From: Actinostola sp. cb2023
Lineage: Eukaryota > Cnidaria > Anthozoa > Actiniaria > Actinostolidae
Assembly (NCBI GenBank): GCA_033675265.1
Contig: JAUJYZ010001210.1
Location: 124,001-188,000, forward strand
DNA: 64,000 nucleotides
Direction of reading: 5' to 3'
Shown here: positions 33,759-47,070 of the stretch, in pieces
Layout of the letters: each line of letters begins with the position of its first letter
Numbering within the stretch: position 1 is the stretch's first letter
Made by a program: the position numbers and the translations under genes
Notes under the pieces: model-generated
Databases searched by the model: none
Told to the model about the DNA's origin: nothing
What the model saw: only the letters and a program-made list of their open reading frames with translations

Positions 33759-35274
33759 CGGGACATTTTATCATGGCTGGTTCACGGCTATGATATCTTG
33801 TCCCCCTCTTGTAATACAAAGGGGGGTCATTTTATCATGGCTTGGTTCACGGCTATGATATCTTGTCCCCCTCTTGTAATACAGAGGGGGTCATTTTATC
33901 ATGGCTTGGTTCACGGCTATGATATATTGTCCCCCTCTTGTAATACAGAGGGGGGTCATTTTATCATGCCTTGGTTCACGGCTATGATATCTTGTCCCCC
34001 TCTTGTAATACAAAGGGGGGTCATTTTATCATGGCTTGGTTCACGGCTATGATATCTTGTCCCCCTCTTGTAATACAGAGGGGGTCATTTTATCATGGCT
34101 TGGTTCACGGCTATGATATCTTGTCCCCCTCTTGTAATACAGAGGGGGTCATTTTATCATGGCTTGGTTCACGGCTATGATATCTTGTCCCCCTCTTGTA
34201 ATACAGAGGGGGGTCATTTTATCATGGCTTGGTTCACGGCTATGATATCTTGTCCCCCTCTTGTAATAGAGAGGGGGGACATTTTATCATGGCTTGGTTC
34301 ACGGCTATGATATATTGTCCCCCTCTTGTAATACAGAGGGGGGGGTCATTTTATCATGGCTTGGTTCACGGCTATGATATCTTGTCCCCCTCTTGTAATA
34401 CAGAGGGGGGACATTTTATCATGGCTTGGTTCACGGCTATGATATATTGTCCCTCTCTTGTAATAGAGAGGGGGGACATTTTGTCATGGCTGGTTCACGG
34501 CTATGATATCTTGTCCCCCTCTTGTAATACAAAGGGGGGTCATTTTATCATGGCTTGGTTCACGGCTATGATATCTTGTCTCCCTCTTGTAATACAGAGG
34601 GGGGACATTTTATCATGGCTTGGTTCACGGCTATGATATCTTGTCTCGCTCTTGTAATACAGAGGGGGGACATTTTATCATGGCTTGGTTCACGGCTATG
34701 ATATCTTGTCTCCCTCTTGTAATACAGAGGGGGTCATTTTATCATGGCTTGGTTCACGGCTATCATATATTGTCCCCCTCTTGTAATACAGAGGGGGGTC
34801 ATTTTATCATGCCTTGGTTCACGGCTATGATATCTTGTCCCCCTCTTGTAATACAGAGGGGGGACATTTTATCATGGCTTGGTTCACGGCTATGATATAT
34901 TGTCCCTCTCTTGTAATAGAGAGGGGGGACATTTTGTCATGGCTGGTTCACGGCTATGATATCTTGTCCCCCTCTTGTAATACAAAGGGGGGTCATTTTA
35001 TCATGGCTTGGTTCACGGCTATGATATCTTGTCTCCCTCTTGTAATACAGAGGGGGTCATTTTATCATGGCTTGGTTCACGGCTATGATATATTGTTCCC
35101 CTCTTGTAATAGTGCAGAGGGAGGACATTTTATCATGGCTTGGTTCACGGCTATGATATCTTTTCCCCCTTTTGTAATACTGCAGAGGGGGGACATTTTA
35201 TCATGGCTTGGTTCACGGCTATGATATCTTTTCCCCCTCTTGTAATATAGGAGGAGGGGACATTTTATCATGGT
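33759..35274 (+). repeat. Hairpin satellite array S1 (about 62-bp unit)
   Basis: About two dozen units of GACATTTTATCATGGCTTGG, TTCACGGCTATGATATCTTG, TCCCCCTCTTGTAATACAGA, GGGGG. Each unit has two hairpins: GACA(N5)TCATGGC against GCTATGATATCTTGTC, and CCCCCTCT against AGAGGGGG. Open frames here are satellite artefacts. Confidence 0.95.
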
Positions 35275-36593
35275 AGGCAATGGGCCATTAAAGTACTCGT
35301 TCGAAATCAAAAGATTAACGAAAGATTCAAGATCAGATAGAAAATTCTAGCTACCAGAATTTCCAAAAAAAGGGGGGGGGGGGGGAAACAGCAATTATCA
35401 CCAAGACACCAAAAGGAATCCATAGCACTTGATTTCCAGATAACACTTCTTATACCTATGTCAACGAGATTCAACGCCACCATCCCCCACCAACGCTGAT
35501 CTACGGTAAAACCATCTAACAATCAAGAGTCGACGCCACAGCCTCCAAAATGACATCTGACGCCACTTCTAGCTGGACACTTCAATCACTGAATTCCACT
35601 GTTAGTGGTGGTAACGGGTGGCCCGACCAGGATGTTGGATGATGTCTATCTTATCTCTCTTCCTTCTATATTTCTTTTCCCGATCATCCATTTCTCCACA
35701 GGTTTTATGATAGGGAGAGGACTTTATTAAACTCTTTGGAACGTAGAGCCTTAACTTCACTAAAAAAGCTACCCAACACTATCATAAAACCTTACCAACC
35801 TTCGAAGTGCCCGTTTCTCTGGCTTTGTTTTGCAATTATCGGGATAAACTTTAAGATCCAAAAATCGAAAAATATATCGTCATACTTTTCGGCATTTTTC
35901 GCCCATTTCTCCTGCGACATGATTCAGAATTAAGAAACAGGGTCGGTTATAATAGAAACCGCTTTGTAGAAACAACAATTCCGACCACGCGTAGATGATA
36001 TCAGTGATGTGTAGAGTCCACGTACGTTGTTAACAAGCTGCGCGACTGACGCTATGCTGCTAAGTTGCTTGCTTCAAAAGTGCTTATATATATACTGTAT
36101 CTGATATATACCACACATTCCTATATGGTACATTCTTTCTAGCTATGACATCTAGGCCAGTTGATGTTTATCAACTATAATATCCTGTTCCTGTCCCAGC
36201 TTCTTCCAAGTCAAATTACCCTGTTTTTATAACGGCATTGTAACGGAAACTATAAATATTGTAAACGCAAACGAATTATCACTGAACTGAGAGTCATGTT
36301 CGGTAAAATCCGGCCAAACCTCGATAATGTCATTACAGGGATTTTGCTATGCGTGAGTGATTAGTCATATTCGCAATGCGAAACTGTAGACTCAAGATAG
36401 GAAAGACGATGTATCGATCATTCTTACATACACTCACAAATAACTCCCACCTAATAGAACTACGACAAGAAAGAACATAGCATTTACAGCGTAATTATCC
36501 AATGATAATTCCACACCCAAAATGTCACGTCACAAAAAGCCTGTTAATGAGGAACTAAAAGAGACATCAACCAAAATAATGATAACAATTATC
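35275..36593. other. Spacer between oppositely oriented satellites
   Basis: A poly-G tract (about 35372-35385) and scattered short frames. No supported gene. Confidence 0.5.
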
Positions 36594-37672
36594 CCCCCTG
36601 TATTACACGAGGGGGACAAGATATCATAGCTATGAACCAGCCATGATAAAATGTCCCCCCATATATTGCAAGAGGGGGACAAGATATCATAGCTATGAAC
36701 CAAGCCATGATAAAATATCCCCCCTCTATATTACAAGAGGGGGACAAGATATCATAGCTATGAACCAAGCCATGATAAAATGTCCCCCCTCTATTTAACA
36801 AGTGGGAGAGAGAAAAGATATCATAGCTATGAACCAAGCCATGATAAAATGTCCCCCCATATATTGCAAGAGGGGGACAAGATATCATAGCTATGAACCA
36901 AGCCATGATAAAATATCCCCCCTCTATATTACAAAGAGGGGGACAAGATATCATAGCTATGAACCAAGCCATGATAAAATGTCCCCCCTCTATATAACAA
37001 GTGGGAGAAAAGATATCATAGCTATGAACCAAGCCATGATAAAATGTCCCCCCTCTATATAACAAGTGGGAGACAAGATATCATAGCTATGAAACAAGCC
37101 ATGATAAAATATCCCCCCTCTATATTAGAAGAGGGGGACAAGATATCATAGCTATGAACCAAGCCATGATAAAATGTCCCCCCTCTATATAACAAGTGGG
37201 AGACAAGATATCATAGCTATGAACCAATCCATGATAAAATGTCCCCCCTCTATATAACAAGTGGGAGACAAGATATCATAGCTATGAACCAAGCCATGAT
37301 AAAATATCCCCCCTCTATATTACAAGAGGGGGACAAGATATCATAGCCGTGAACCAGCCATGATAAAATGTCCCCCCTCTATATAACAAGTGGGAGACAA
37401 GATATCATAGCTATGAACCAAGCCATGATAAAATATCCCCCCTCTATATTAGAAGAGGGGGACAAGATATCATAGCTATGAACCAAGCCATGATAAAATG
37501 TCCCCCCTCTATATAACAAGTGGGAGACAAGATATCATAGCTATGAACCAAGCCATGATAAAATATCCCCCCTCTATATTAGAAGAGGGGGGAAAAGATA
37601 TCATAGCAGTGAATCAAGCCATGATAAAATGTCTACCCCCCCCTTTATATTACAAGAGGGGGACAAGTATTT
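36594..37672 (-). repeat. Hairpin satellite array S2 (inverse orientation)
   Basis: Same unit as S1, read inverted: GACAAGATATCATAGCTATG, AACCAAGCCATGATAAAATG, TCCCCCCTCTATATAACAAG. Two alternating variants (CTATATAACAAGTGGGAG and CTATATTACAAGAGGGGG) suggest a higher-order repeat. Confidence 0.95.
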
Positions 37673-37960
37673 TATCACTGTGAAGTACAGAATATAAAGA
37701 GTTAAAAATATTTGTAAATCCACAGAACAGGAAGTTTGTGAAGTCTGTGAATGGAACGGCCGACGTGCACAGGAAAACGTATATTTAGATTACAGGCTCA
37801 AATATTTTTTTGTAGATAAGCTTTTTTCAAACACCCGCAAACATGATGAAAATAATAATGAGCTAGGTATTGTTTTGTTTGGACAGGGAAATAATTATAA
37901 TTCCACACTCAACTGAAATGTCACGTACGTAAACTACAGCACAACAAGCCGATCAAAGTG
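37673..37960 (+). repeat. Segmental duplication unit U1
   Basis: CACTGTGAAGTACAGAATA through CTACAGCACAACAAGCC is repeated at 39170-39445 with few differences. The duplication therefore included satellite plus flank. Confidence 0.9.
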
Positions 37961-39169
37961 TCTTCCCCCTATATTACAAGACGAGGGAGACAAGATATCA
38001 TGGCCGTGAACCAAGACATGATAAAATGTCCCCTTCTATATTACAAGACGAGGGAGACAACTGAAGATATCATGACCGTGAACCAAGACATGATAAAATG
38101 TCCCCCGTCTATATTACAAGACGAGGGAGACAAGATATCATGGCCGTGAACCAAGACATGATAAAATGTCCCCCGTCTATATTACAAGACGAGGGAGACA
38201 AGATATCATGGCCGTGAACCAAGACATGATAAAATGTCTCCCCTATATTACAAGTGGGAGACAAGATATCATATCTATGAACCAAGCCATGATAAAATGT
38301 CCCCCGTCTATATTACAAGACGAGGGAGACAAGATATCATGGCCGTGAACCAAGACATGATAAAATGTCTCCCCTATATTACAAGTGGGAGACAAGATAT
38401 CATATCTATGAACCAAGCCATGATAAAATGTCCCCCCTCTATATTACAAGAGGGAGACAAGATATCATAGCCGTGAACCAAGCCATGATAAATTGTCTCC
38501 CCTCTATATTACAAGAGGGGGACAAGATATCATAGCTATGAACCAAGCCATGATAAATTGCCCCTCCCCCTCTATATAACAAGTGGGAGAAAAGATATCA
38601 TAGCTATGAACCAAGCCATGATAAAATATCCCCCCTCTATATTACAAGAGGGGTACAAGATATCATAGCTATGAACCAAGCCATGATAAAATGTCCCCCC
38701 TCTATATAACAAGTGGGAGACAAGATATCATAGCTATGAACCAAGCCATGATAAAATATCCCCCCTCTATATTACAAGAGGGGGACAAGATATCATAGCT
38801 ATGAACCAAGCCATGATAAAATATTCCCCCTCTATATTACAAGAGGGGGACAAGATATCATAGCTATGAACCAAGCCATGATAAAATGTCCCCCCTCTAT
38901 ATTACAAGAGGGGGACAAGATATCATAGCTATATGAACCAATCCATGATAAAATGTCCCCCCTCTATATAACAAGTGGGAGACAAGATATCATAGCTATG
39001 AACCAAGCCATGATAAAATATCCCCCCTCTATATTACAAGAGGGGGGACAAGATATCATAGCCGTGAATCAAGCCATGATAAAATGTCCCCCCCCCCCCC
39101 CCCTCTATATTACAAGAGGGGGACAAGATATCATATCTATGAACCAAGCCATGATAAAATGTCCCCCAC
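37961..39169 (-). repeat. Hairpin satellite array S3
   Basis: Continuation of S2-type units after U1. The first part carries a diverged variant with GATATCATGGCCGTGAACCA and TTACAAGACGAGGGAGAC. A run of 14 C lies near 39090. Confidence 0.95.
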
Positions 39170-39445
39170 TGTGAAGTACAGAATAAAGAGTTAAAAATAT
39201 TTGTTAATCCACAGAACAGGAAGTTTGTGAAGTCTGTGAAAGGAACGGCCGACGTGCACAGGAAAACGTATATTTAGATTACAGGCTCAAATATTTTTTT
39301 GTAGAGAAGCTTTTTTCAAACACCCGCAAACAGGATGAAAATAATAATGAGCTAGGTATTGTTTTGTTTGGACAGGGAAATATATAATTATAATTCCACA
39401 TTCAACTGGAATGTCACGTACGTAAACTACAGCACAACAAGCCAA
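39170..39445 (+). repeat. Segmental duplication unit U2
   Basis: Second copy of U1. It marks the right border of the duplicated satellite block. Confidence 0.9.
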
Positions 39446-39689
39446 GCAAAGTGTATACTTGGATGGGAATTAAGATTTAATTTTATCATCGTATGAAGTT
39501 TTCTATCATGTCTCTCATCAGTTATATCCTGATGTTTTATTACTGCAAGCGATTACTAGTTTCAATTGTAGTTTATCATCCTTCTTATTGATTAATAAAT
39601 TTCATACAATGCTATATATAATTTTGGCAATTTTAATTTAAAAACAGTTCTCAAAATAGCTGTTTCGGACTGTTCGAAATTTATATGTA

Positions 39690-39790
39690 CACGGGGAGAC
39701 AGTTTATCATGGGGGACAGTTTATCATGTTACCTATCTATGCTAACTTGATCCCGGGGGACAGTTTGTCATGGGGGACGGTTACGCATAT
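39690..39790. repeat. Degenerate satellite monomers
   Basis: GGGGGACAGTTTATCATG and two similar copies resemble one half of the satellite unit. They may be a progenitor or the end of an element from which the satellite arose. Confidence 0.5.
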
Positions 39791-40143
39791 TACACCGGCA
39801 AACACTAAACATGACTAAAACCATGAAAGTGTGCTAACTTTAATTAGCACTACATAGTGCATTATAAAATAACTTTTATATAACGCGCGCTCTGATTGGC
39901 TGATTAGCCGTGTTTCATGAGGCTATGCAAACACGGTTTTCGGCCAAGAGCGATTCAGTGAATTTGAACGACATTTGTTTGTTGTCAAAAATCATTTTAT
40001 TTACTAAATACATTTTTAACAACGACCATGGAATCATATTTCTTTCTTGTTATCTCTAGTTTAAGTGTTGTCCAGTTATGTTGTTGTTGTTTTCAAACTG
40101 AGAAACTTCAAGTTTTGTCAATAACAAAAATTTCAATACGCTT

Positions 40144-40432
40144 AAGGCGCGATCAAACGGTGCATGATAGTCGATGATAGTCGATGATAGTTGAAACGCG
40201 CGATCACGTTTGATCGCAAACTATCATCGACTATCATCAACTATCATCGACTATCATCGACTATCATGCACTTTGAACATGTTCAAAAAGTTCGTGATAG
40301 TCGATGATAGTTGATGATAGTTTTTCTTCGTTTGATCGGGTGCGTGATAGTTGATGATAGTCGATGATAGTTGGTGATAGTTCAACTATCATCGACTATC
40401 ATCGACTATCATGCACCGTTTGATCTCGCCTT
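40144..40432. mobile_element. 289-bp MITE built from GATGATAGTC repeats
   Basis: A perfect inverted repeat of about 45-50 bp (AAGGCG, then GATCAAACGGTGCATGATAG) bounds the element. Target duplication TACGCTT lies at 40137-40143 and 40433-40439. The centre is also made of GATGATAGTC/GACTATCATC units in both orientations. Confidence 0.85.
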
Positions 40433-41408
40433 TACGCTTCAACTTCAAGAAGCGACGACAAATGGTTGAAATTTGTGTACAATATCGAAGAAAAAAATAA
40501 ATATCTTAACTGCTCAGGATTCTCCAACACATACTCAGTCGTTTGTTGAAATGTAGAGCTAATAAACGATACCATTTCCATACTAAACGAAGCGTTTCTT
40601 GTAGCTACAAACAACAAATTTAAGCTTGCAATAAGCTTATTATAAAGTACGGCCTTACAGCCGTGTGTGAAAAATGTCCAACTGTACAGCAAAGTTTTAC
40701 CTCTTTCTCCAGCGAGAAAAGTGTTTAAGAGAAAACAATAGCTTGTGGTGTCTCAGGAACGTCCATCTTTGACTTATTCTAGTCGAACAAAGCGAGGAAT
40801 CATAGAAAATACGGCAAAGACTGCATTTCGGCTACTGACTTCGGCTACGTATACTTCTCCATTCATCAAATTCAGATTTCAGATTGTTTTGGCGATTCAT
40901 TGTCAGTAAATCGGCTTTTCTCACTTTGCTTCCTTTTTAAGTGTACAGAGTTCACACAGTAAGAAGTCCAGAAAATACATATTTCTGTAGGTTTCTATCA
41001 AATTATGAGTTGCTTTGTCTAAACTTGATTTCTTTCGTGAAATTTCATTGGATATCACGCGATTTCTGACGCTTTTCAGGAGAATCGCACATTTGATCAC
41101 TGAAAACTTGCGTAAATAAATATAATATTCCTAAATAACCTTGTAGTTATTTTATAAAAGAAATAAAAAACGTTTTTCCGTGTTTGCACAGGCTTATGCA
41201 ATTTAACGTTTCTTATTTCTTAAATGTCTTTCGTTTTCTATTGTTTCATTGGTGCTATTTAGCACTAACTGGTTTGTACTGTTTCGCGGTTAATGTTTGC
41301 ACTGTATACCCTGGTCCCAAACTCACTGACCTACACTCTCCAATGCACTCTATTGACTTGTTACAACTGATAGGAACATTGTTTATGTGAAAACCTTGTC
41401 AAATCAGC
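40433..41408. other. Stretch with no supported gene
   Basis: Short frames only. At 41235-41350 TTTTCTATTGTTTCATTGGT and GTGCTATTTAGCACTAA resemble the MITE at 23235. Confidence 0.5.
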
Positions 41409-41617
41409 GTATTCCGGCTCGGTAAATATTTAACAATTATTCCACGAAATCGAGTCGTACATGCTATCAGCCATTGAGTGGAATAATTGTTTTAATATAT
41501 AGACAACCACTGGATTGTGAGAAATATAACATTTGTTTTTATTTTTATCTTTGAGTTTATGTCTCCCCGATTAGTCTTGGCACTTGTGCCAAACTAGAAG
41601 TTTGAGACTTTTATAAA

Positions 41618-41704
<87 letters not shown>

Positions 41705-42021
41705 TTTATTTTTATTTTAGTTCAGCTTGTGCTATATTTAGTAAATAAACCACTTCTGGCGATTATCAGCCGATATACCAGTCGCCAGAAGGGGTTTATT
41801 TACTAAATATAGCACGAGTAGAGAAAATTGGAGGTTTTCAACAACGGCAAACCGGTTTTGCTGAACTAAAAATAAAAACAAATGTTATATTTCTCACAAT
41901 CCAGCGGCTGTCTATATATTTAAAAAAACAATTATTCCACTCAATCTCGTCGTACATGGCTGATAGAATGTACGACTCGATTTCGTGGAATAATTGTTAA
42001 ATATTTACCGAGCCGGAATAC
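41409..42021. mobile_element. 613-bp foldback element
   Basis: GTATTCCGGCTCGGTAAATA onward is a perfect inverted repeat over about 54 bp with the right end, and similarity continues inward. An inner inverted repeat (GCTATATTTAGTAAATAAAC) and a long (TTA)n at 41620-41703 lie in the middle. A fragment of the same family is at 45920-45978 (GAGTGGAATAATTG, CACTGGATTGT). Confidence 0.85.
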
Positions 42022-43703
42022 ATTCAGCCAGGGGAAATTACTAGGAGAGTCCATCTTTCCTATGATGCCCTTAAATTTATCAGATTGTTAGCTTGGCTAT
42101 TTTTAGCAACAAGCTATGATTGGTTGGCTTTCAATGACGTCACTTGCAGTAAACATGGCGGACATCTCCTTCGTCGATGAACATTTTATACCACAGCTAC
42201 ATGTACATGTCAGTTATTAATAAATTAAATTGATAAGTCGTTTATTATATAGCTATTTTTTGCTTTTAAAATGTGGTTTTTGAATTTTTGATTTTGTAAG
42301 CGGCCGCGCGGTTTCCCGCCATTTATGTAAATAAGAAATCTACTCAATTAAATTCAAACATGAAAGTCAAGAAAACCGGCGTTCAGTAAGCTTTAACGAT
42401 TACAACCCGCTCAAAGTTCGCTATTCTACGTGAAATCTCTTCATATAACACCGTATATATGGGATTGATTTATTTACAATGGACCTGTAAAGTTTGAAAA
42501 GAGTCGAAAAAACTTCGCCGGTGAGTCGGACTGACTCAACTCAACATGGAAACCAAACCAAAAACTACAACTACAACTACACGCCTGCCGGCGAGTGTCG
42601 CTTATTTGTACTTCCAGTTCTTCGTTTATTGCTTTGAATAATTAGGGAGTATTCCCAGGAAAAGATGGAATCAATTGATGTTGATTGAAAGTTCTGAATT
42701 CGACGAAAAAAGAGGATACGTCGGCCTCGCTTTACAAACTGAACATGAAAGAAATGTGCTTGGCCTTGATTCACGATGAACACACTGACAGCTGCTTCAT
42801 AAACACGTTCAAAGACGAAATATCGTCTAAACCATTCCTTCAAACACATATGAATCTCTTTGGATATATTTGGTGGCTTGTATTTATTACTATGCTCAGC
42901 GGTCTCTCACAGCGTATATAAGGGCTGAGCAACCATGCCCCATCGTCACTCGATAGTAAGCGTTGAGCAGCGAACAGTGTCGTCTTCACAAAGGTCTACT
43001 TTTAATGCTTCTACCAGTTTATGGCTTCCCAACGTCCTGCTCCATAATTTCAAGCGCGCAACCCTTCTGAACTTCAAGTCGTCGATGTTTGTGGCTTTCT
43101 CTCTTCTCTACTTTCAACGGTTCCACTGCTTTCCCCGCAAGCTCAGGACGCTGGCCTCATGTCAAGCTTCTTCACATTTGCTCGTCCAGGTTCTGAAGAT
43201 TCTAATGGTATGGTGTTCATTCTATTAGGGAATACTTGGACTTGTAGGTAAACGGTTTGGTTCTTATCGCGGTTTTATTTGCTTCAGAGTTGTTTACCGT
43301 TCTTGGTTTGCTCCACGTGGCCGCTGTTGCGGTCATGTCATTATTCCTGGTGGCTTCCGCCCACCTCCTTATATTCCACTCACGCGGGTTGCCTAGCCAT
43401 TTTAATCGTTTATTTCTGCTCTTTTTTGTCTCGGATCTCTCTAACATAGTTATATTTCCAGGTTATTTTACTTTGCTTTAGTTTGGACTGCTTGGCATTT
43501 GCACATTTGTTCTCGTCGCCTTTTCATTCTACGTGTTACGCTCGCTTTCACATGCCTTTATAATTAGTTCCTATTGTGTTTCTTTTCTCACTTGCATTAA
43601 GGCATCTTTGTCATGCGTTTTCTGCGTTTTCGATATTGTAGTCATAAACTTTGCTACTTTGTTTTTTTTCTGTATTTTCGATTCGTTTAGGCTCAGTTGT
43701 TCC
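42022..43703. other. Unresolved pyrimidine-rich region with promoter-like site
   Basis: GCGTATATAAGGGCTGAGCA at 42910-42929 is a good TATA-like box. Frames on both strands are short (up to 97 codons) and show no known motif. It could be the 5' part of a retroelement; nothing confirms this. Confidence 0.3.
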
Positions 43704-43727
43704 GCCCGTGTAGCTCAGTGGTTTATC
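43704..43727 (+). other. tRNA-like A-box sequence (possible SINE head)
   Basis: GCCCGTGTAGCTCAGTGGTT fits a tRNA 5' end with an A box (TAGCTCAGTGG). No B box or cloverleaf follows, because the 48-bp repeat starts at once. At most a truncated SINE head. Confidence 0.35.
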
Positions 43728-44268
43728 CAGATTGTCGTGGTGTGTCAACATGTGAACTGGTCGGGAAATTCCAGATTGTCGCGGTGAGTCCGCATTTGCC
43801 ATGCAACTGCATGGTCGGGAAATTCCAGATTGTCGCGGCACGTGAGTCCGCATGTTAACTGGTCGGGAAATTCCAGATTGTCGCGGCACGTGAGTCCGCA
43901 TGTTAACTGGTCGGGAAATTCCAGATTGTCGCGGCACGTGAGTCCGCATTTTAACTGGTCGGGAAATTCCAGATTGTCGCGGCACGTGAGTCCGCATGTT
44001 AACTGGTCGGGAAATTCCAGATTGTCGCGGCACGTGAGTCCGCATGTTAACTGGTCGGGAAATTCCAGATTGTCGCGGCACGTGAGTCCGCATGTTAACT
44101 GGTCGGGAAATTCCAGATTGTCGCGGCACGTGAGTCCGCATGTTAACTGGTCGGGAAATCCCAGATTGTCGCGGCACGTGAGTCCGCATGTTAACTGGTC
44201 GGGAAATCCCAGATTGTCGCGGTGAATCCGCCTGCTTACCGGTCGGGAAATTCCGGATTTTCGCGGTG
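43728..44268. repeat. 48-bp minisatellite
   Basis: Eight regular units from 43841 (CGTGAGTCCGCATGTTAACT, GGTCGGGAAATTCCAGATTG, TCGCGGCA) are flanked by degenerate units on each side. Each junction makes CACGTG. As 48 is a multiple of three, frames stay open on both strands (43611-44273 and 43830-44225) without being genes. Confidence 0.92.
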
Positions 44269-46603
44269 TTCATGTCCGATGGCCCCTGTTTCTCTCACGA
44301 GTATACGCTGTCAGTACATCAAACATTTTGACTCGACTTTGTACGTTGTGGGGTCGCACAAATCCATTTCGATTTCATAGTTTGGAGTTAATATTCCGGC
44401 AGTGAAATACAGCGGTCTTTCTCAGCAAAGCGAGGAATGATGTGTTCGTTCTAATTCTAATGAATTTTAATGTTTTTACCACGCTATGCATATTTTCCCA
44501 AATTTACTTGTTTGAATGCCATGCAGCTCTTAATTTTTTCGTGTATCGGTGTTTATCCCAGACTCAGTCACACCTTTTGTTCTCCCAACCCAACACCCCC
44601 CTTTTGTTTGCGTTGTGTATGGTATGCATGGTTTCATTGTTGGTTGCATTCGCGTCCTTTGCTCTCAACAAAACTACTGACAAGTTTTTATTGGAAGATC
44701 TTGAAATTTCGATCAGTTTTTGTGAAGGTTGTCCCCATTTTAAGCCCTTTCTCGTCACTACGGCTCGCATCATTACAATTAGCTTCTTGTTGCATACCCT
44801 ATTAGCTAGTTTTCGTCATTTTTGAGGGAGAGCTGTCAACCTGAAAACGGAGAACAACTCTCATCTCAGTTTATCTGGGTCAGGCTGTCCTCTCTTCCTC
44901 TCCTGGTTATCGATTTTTTTTTCTTGTTGTATTTGGCCTTAGTATTAGCTTTAGTGTTATTTGTAGTATATTGTAAGTACCTACAATACACACGAATATC
45001 CAATGAGATATGGAACAGGAATAGGTGCCGTATCTTCTGCTCGACGGCATACGAGGGATATGAGCACCTTCTCTATCTATACTGGAAGTTGGGCTGAGAA
45101 AGAGGCAAGGGTGATATTCTTATCCTATTTTATTTTCCAATATGAAAATACAGTCTAACAGAGGGGAATATATTTGCTGGAGGGACCATTTACTCCCAAT
45201 CTACCAGCTCCAGACAAGGCCAAGGGAAAACTGGGATGAAACCATGTGGGGAGTTTTGTTCCTGGGAGGCAGTTCCTGCATATGCCTGGTTAACGTCAGT
45301 GAGCCTTCCTGAGGGGCCGAGATGACGGTAATGTCACAGAGTTGCATGTAGTGAGTAGCGGTGCTCCAGTTCATCGCCTAGGGTGGTGGTAGATCAAACA
45401 GTCGAGCTGTCATCCCTTCCATATTCTCCTGGGGAACACCGTTAATGGTAACCCATGTCATATTTGCATTGTTGTATTGGCGGCTGGTACATGTCACAAA
45501 GATGGAAGTCGAATAAGCTTGCCGGGGATTAGTCAAAGCTTTGGCGCACAGGGCCAAGCTAAGGTGGTTTGAAATAAAAATACTATTCTAAATACCGGCA
45601 ATGAATACGAACAATTAACACAACAATGAGTACCTATACTACGGTGTATATATTAACTCATCATCAGGCTTTTTTCTCAGTTCCTCTCTTATCGCCGAAG
45701 GATATACAGTTTGCGCTCACCCACCCACCCAGCCAGAACGGTGTGTTGCGACATAATTCCCACACACGACTCTCCGCTGTCCACACCGTGGACAGGCACC
45801 TTTTCCTGTTCCATATCTCATTAGATATTCGTGTGTATTGTAGCTACTTAGAATATATACTACTATTAGTTACTTTATGAGATATAGAGCGCACAAATGC
45901 TGGGCGCTGATTGGTCGAGTGAGTGGAATAATTGAGTGGAATAATTGTTTTATTATATAGACCACCACTGGATTGTAAATTAATATGTTTTCGGTAAAAG
46001 TAATTTTTATTTCCGCTTTTCGTACAAAACATTTCCGCCATGCGTACAACGTACAACAAAACCTAGCGATGTGTTTACCAAACGGCGTCTTCCATAACTA
46101 CATCACAACTGTGTTATTATTGTTATTAACTTCACTACTAGTTCATCTGGATGCTCGTTTTACAAATTTAAATGTATTTGGTGAATTTTTGATATTTTTG
46201 ATCATGTTGATATATATATTTGAGATATTTATAAAGCGTTATTTTTTTACACGAATAATCATATATATTTCATTGTAAAACACAATCTCAATGGAATTTT
46301 TTTTTTTTACTCAACCAGCGCATATGTTCAAATGCGTTAGGATAATTTCAAATTCAAAATGTCATTAAAAAATCCAAAGCAATTTTTCCAATCGGATCCA
46401 CCAAATTCATCAACTGCCTACACCTTTATATATCTGGTAATGCACTCTCAATAGCATTCTTTATATAAAATAAACAATACAAATAAGGATAACATTTTAT
46501 GTAAAGATTATGAATTCTTTATATAAAGATATAAAGATACAAAGATTCTCAAATAATGTCGCATCAATGACCGTTTTGTCTGGGGCGATTCGAATTGTCC
46601 CTT
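44269..46603. other. Stretch with no supported gene
   Basis: Frames up to 127 codons (44442-44825, 45985-46278) are hydrophobic and T-rich and match nothing I know. 45160-45600 is less AT-rich and may be retroelement-derived. Confidence 0.4.
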
Positions 46604-46793
46604 TTCGAGTGAGTAAGTCCTTCATATATGGTACATTATGGTGGTCGATAGTCATTATCTATATACAATATCCGTATTTTTAGGTACATTCTAAATGTTT
46701 TGCTTACTATAAGATGTTACAATAAGATATAAATATAAGAGAACGAGGCATACATAATAAAAATGTACCATATATGAAGGATTGACCTTCGAG
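46604..46793. repeat. 190-bp foldback element
   Basis: Left TTCGAGTGAGTAAGTCC then TTCATATATGGTACATT is matched by the inverse at 46760-46793. Confidence 0.75.
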
Positions 46794-46830
46794 TGCGCAG
46801 ATACCGCTGTAAATCCTCTGCTAGCAGAGG

Positions 46831-47004
46831 CATGTATGCGGGGTTAGCCTCGAGTCAGTGTAAATTATTCACAATTACTAACGAAAACGCGAACAAATGT
46901 TGTTGACAATGGACAATAGAAACATTATTTTTGATTTCATTTTATACAGGTCCCATATTGATAGCAGTTTTTTATAACTGAAATGGTTATCCTGTCAAAA
47001 TATG

Positions 47005-47070
<66 letters not shown>

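Noticed and set aside
33759..35274. CRISPR array, because of regular repeats with palindromes
   Set aside because: There are no unique spacers, the whole unit repeats, and the DNA is eukaryotic.
33798..39174. Many 60-158-codon frames with HGLVHGYDILSPSC-like repeats
   Set aside because: All lie inside the hairpin satellite and shift with unit length.
43704..43800. Complete tRNA gene
   Set aside because: Only an A-box-like start is present; there is no anticodon arm, B box or 3' stem.
43611..44273. 220- and 131-codon frames with repeated SGISRPVNMRTHVPRQ and RHVSPHVNWSGNSRLS units
   Set aside because: A 48-bp repeat keeps frames open on both strands; there is no start context, splice pattern or non-repeat coding sequence.
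44442..44825. 127-codon hydrophobic frame as a membrane protein gene
   Set aside because: T-rich sequence gives hydrophobic translations by chance; two overlapping frames look equally plausible and neither has a known motif.
45160..45420. Hammerhead ribozyme of a Penelope-like element
   Set aside because: I looked for CTGANGA followed by GAAA and found no proper core.
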